Source of the DNA: Bog-159 sp049520215 | Lineage (GTDB): Bacteria; Acidobacteriota; Terriglobia; Bryobacterales; Bryobacteraceae | NCBI GenBank assembly: GCA_049520215.1 | Contig: JBEKPZ010000175.1 | Span: 1 to 15,636 of the forward strand | Direction: 5' to 3' | DNA length: 15,636 nt | Part shown: piece by piece, positions 13,989 to 15,636 of the stretch | How positions within the stretch are numbered: position 1 is the stretch's first letter | Layout: the number at the start of each line of letters is the position of its first letter | The notes under the pieces: generated by a model | Told to the model about the DNA's origin: nothing | Seen by the model: only the letters and a program-made list of their open reading frames with translations | The model's database searches: none | Translations under genes and position numbers: made by a program

Positions 13989-14438
13989 CCGATGATCTTC
14001 AGCGCCTTTCGCATCGTCTATCCGGCCTCGACACCCGCTATTAGACAGCGGCTCAGCGCCCGATGTTCCGCACAGAACCGGACAGGGCCATCCGCTTTAC
14101 GGTGGCATTCGGCTTGGAGCGGTGCGAGAATGGAACCGATGGACCGCCGCATCCCTGCCATCATCGCTGACGGTCTGAGCCGGTCGAGCGTCGTTGTCAT
14201 GGGGAAGTTCGCTGTGGAGTGGTGCGGCCCTGGCCCGACGGTTGGCATTGCAGCGGAGCGATCCATATCGAGGAGTCATTGTACGGGGATCAGAGACCTC
14301 ATGAGGCCGTGCCATTTCGCTGGAAAGAGCAATATGGCCCTACCTGTTTCATCTGCGCTAAAACGAGCAGATTTGTCGCGGACCGTCCTTGATCGCTGCC
14401 CTCAACAACCGATACCATAACTATTCGAAAGGAGCATT
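13989..14438. other. 450-bp gap with no recognised gene
   Basis: Frames are open on both strands (for example plus 13980-14420 and minus 14018-14266), but their translations have no recognisable motif, no hydrophobic core pattern and no good ribosome sites. No hairpin chain is present. It probably holds the promoter and leader of the second oxidoreductase gene and of the divergent TonB-domain gene. Confidence 0.4.
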
Positions 14439-15636
14439 ATGCCATCCGAAAAAGGCACTCGTCGCAATTTCCTCGCAACCTCGATAGCCGGAGCCACCGG
14501 CACTGCCCTTGCCGCGAGAGCGCAGAATAGCCCACAGCCGGCCGGAGATGCCGTGCGGCTGGGCATCGTTGGCGCGGGTATTCGCGGCCTCGAGTTGATG
14601 CAGGCCGCCCTAAATGCCGGCGGCAGGATCGTGGCGGTTTGCGATCTCTACGACGGCCACTTCCGCCGCGCGCAGGAGATTCAGCCCAACACCCCCACTA
14701 CGCGCGACTACCGCGAGGTGGTCGGCCGCAACGATATCGACGCCGTAATCGTGGCCACTTCCGACCACTGGCACGCACCCGTAGCCATCGCCGCCATGCA
14801 TGCCGGCAAAGACGTGTACTGCGAGAAACCCATGAGCCACACCATTCCGGAAGCGCTGGAAATGGTGCGCGCCTCGCGGGAAACGGGCCGCCTGGTCCAG
14901 GTTGGAAGCCAAAGCCTGAGTATGGAATCTACCGCGAAGGGCAAGCAGTGGCTCGACGCCGGCGAGATCGGACGCGTCTTCATGGTGCAGTGTTCGATCT
15001 ATCGCCCGAGCGCCATCGGCGCATGGCGCTATCCCGTTCCGCCCGATGCTTCGCCCCAGACCGTCGATTGGGAGCGCTTCCTGGGCAATGCCCCTAAGCG
15101 CCCATTTGATGCGCAGCGCTTCTTCCGGTTCCGCAACTGGTGGGACTATGGCACCGGCATCGCGGGCGACGAGTATGTACACCTGCTCTCCCGCGTGCAT
15201 TACCTCATGGGTGTGCAATATCCGTTAAGCGCCGTGGCCAATGGCGGCATCTACAAGTGGGATGGCGATCGAGACGTGCCGGACATTCACAATACTCTGT
15301 ACGACTACGGAAAGTTCCAGGTGCAGGTGAGCGCGAACCTGGTCTCCAACTGGGAAGGCGGCGAGATCGTTCGTTTCATGGGCGACAAGGGCACTATCGA
15401 ACTTACAGAAGAAGGCGCCAGGCTGTTGCCCTATAACCCCATGGAGGATTACGAGTACCCGCTGGAGAGCTGGCCCAAAGACACCAAGGATCGCTTCGTG
15501 GCCGAGCACAAGAACGATCCACTGGCGGACGTTGGCGCGGCGCGTCAGCAACCTAAGCGCGAGCCGGTGGCATTTACACAGCAGAGAGAAGGCACGGAAG
15601 ACCACTTCAAGAACCTGTTCGAGTGCGTACGCAGCC
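14439..15636 (+). CDS. Gfo/Idh/MocA-family oxidoreductase with Tat signal, partial
   Basis: 399 codons are seen; the gene runs off the right edge. ATG 14439 has AAAGGAG (14428-14434) 4 bases before it. GTRRNFLATSIAGATGTALA (6-25) is a good Tat signal, probably cut after ARA. VRLGIVGAGIRGLELM (39-54) is the Rossmann dinucleotide-binding loop, SDHWHAPVAIAAMHAGKDVY (108-127) and EKP (129-131) are family motifs, and WWDYGTGIAGDEYVHLLSRV (234-253) takes the place of the usual GG-DxGxHxxD signature. Family members act on sugars or related polyols with NAD(P). It differs clearly from the neighbour at 11937, so the two are not recent duplicates. Substrate unknown; Tat export implies a periplasmic site with tightly bound cofactor. 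Confidence 0.92.
   Translation, partial: MPSEKGTRRNFLATSIAGATGTALAARAQNSPQPAGDAVRLGIVGAGIRGLELMQAALNAGGRIVAVCDLYDGHFRRAQEIQPNTPTTRDYREVVGRNDIDAVIVATSDHWHAPVAIAAMHAGKDVYCEKPMSHTIPEALEMVRASRETGRLVQVGSQSLSMESTAKGKQWLDAGEIGRVFMVQCSIYRPSAIGAWRYPVPPDASPQTVDWERFLGNAPKRPFDAQRFFRFRNWWDYGTGIAGDEYVHLLSRVHYLMGVQYPLSAVANGGIYKWDGDRDVPDIHNTLYDYGKFQVQVSANLVSNWEGGEIVRFMGDKGTIELTEEGARLLPYNPMEDYEYPLESWPKDTKDRFVAEHKNDPLADVGAARQQPKREPVAFTQQREGTEDHFKNLFECVRS

Noticed and set aside
13980..14420. Plus-strand frame of 146 codons in the gap before the second oxidoreductase
   Set aside because: No ribosome site, no recognisable domain, and a competing open frame on the other strand; left as unassigned.

Overview
The window looks like a piece of an Acidobacteriota chromosome, most likely from the Solibacter/Bryobacter group. 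The DNA is GC-rich. One secreted protein ends in the TIGR03437 domain, which was defined on Solibacter usitatus proteins. Two Tat-signal Gfo/Idh/MocA oxidoreductases are present, and chains of short hairpins sit between and even inside genes. This taxonomic call is an inference from gene content; no rRNA or other marker gene is present.

Layout, left to right. (1) 1-1889, minus: most of an AddB-like helicase/nuclease subunit, cut by the left edge, with two palindromic repeats read in frame. (2) 1965-2684, plus: small membrane protein with TPR-like repeats. (3) 2685-3150: no gene, but a run of G-tracts and a chain of hairpins. (4) 3151-6341, minus: a two-gene translationally coupled operon, with a small secreted protein first and then an 877-residue secreted matrixin-type metalloprotease ending in TIGR03437. 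(5) 6484-7885: two toxin-antitoxin modules facing each other tail to tail. A Phd/YefM-like antitoxin is followed by a ParE/RelE-like toxin broken by two indels. A ribbon-helix-helix antitoxin is followed by a mazF that has lost its N-terminal third. Both antitoxins are intact and both toxins appear dead. (6) 7966-9724, minus: paaK (phenylacetate-CoA ligase) and a tandem ACT-domain protein, a pair often linked to aryl-acid metabolism. (7) 9880-10863, plus: multi-pass membrane protein with an internal duplication. (8) 10922-11656, minus: secreted protein with a TIMP/NTR-like CxC start. (9) 11710-11884: a 175-bp MITE-like element holding a hairpin chain. (10) 11937-13247, plus: first Gfo/Idh/MocA oxidoreductase, followed by a six-hairpin chain. 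(11) 13554-13988, minus: secreted TonB C-terminal-domain protein. (12) 14439-end, plus: second Gfo/Idh/MocA oxidoreductase, cut by the right edge.

The region reads as ordinary chromosome with heavy small-repeat activity. The strongest unexplained signals are the modular hairpin elements, including in-frame copies inside a conserved DNA-repair-type gene, and the paired TA modules in which only the toxins have decayed. I found no clearly new multi-gene defence or biosynthetic system. The best candidate for an undescribed functional unit is the coupled secreted protein/metalloprotease pair.
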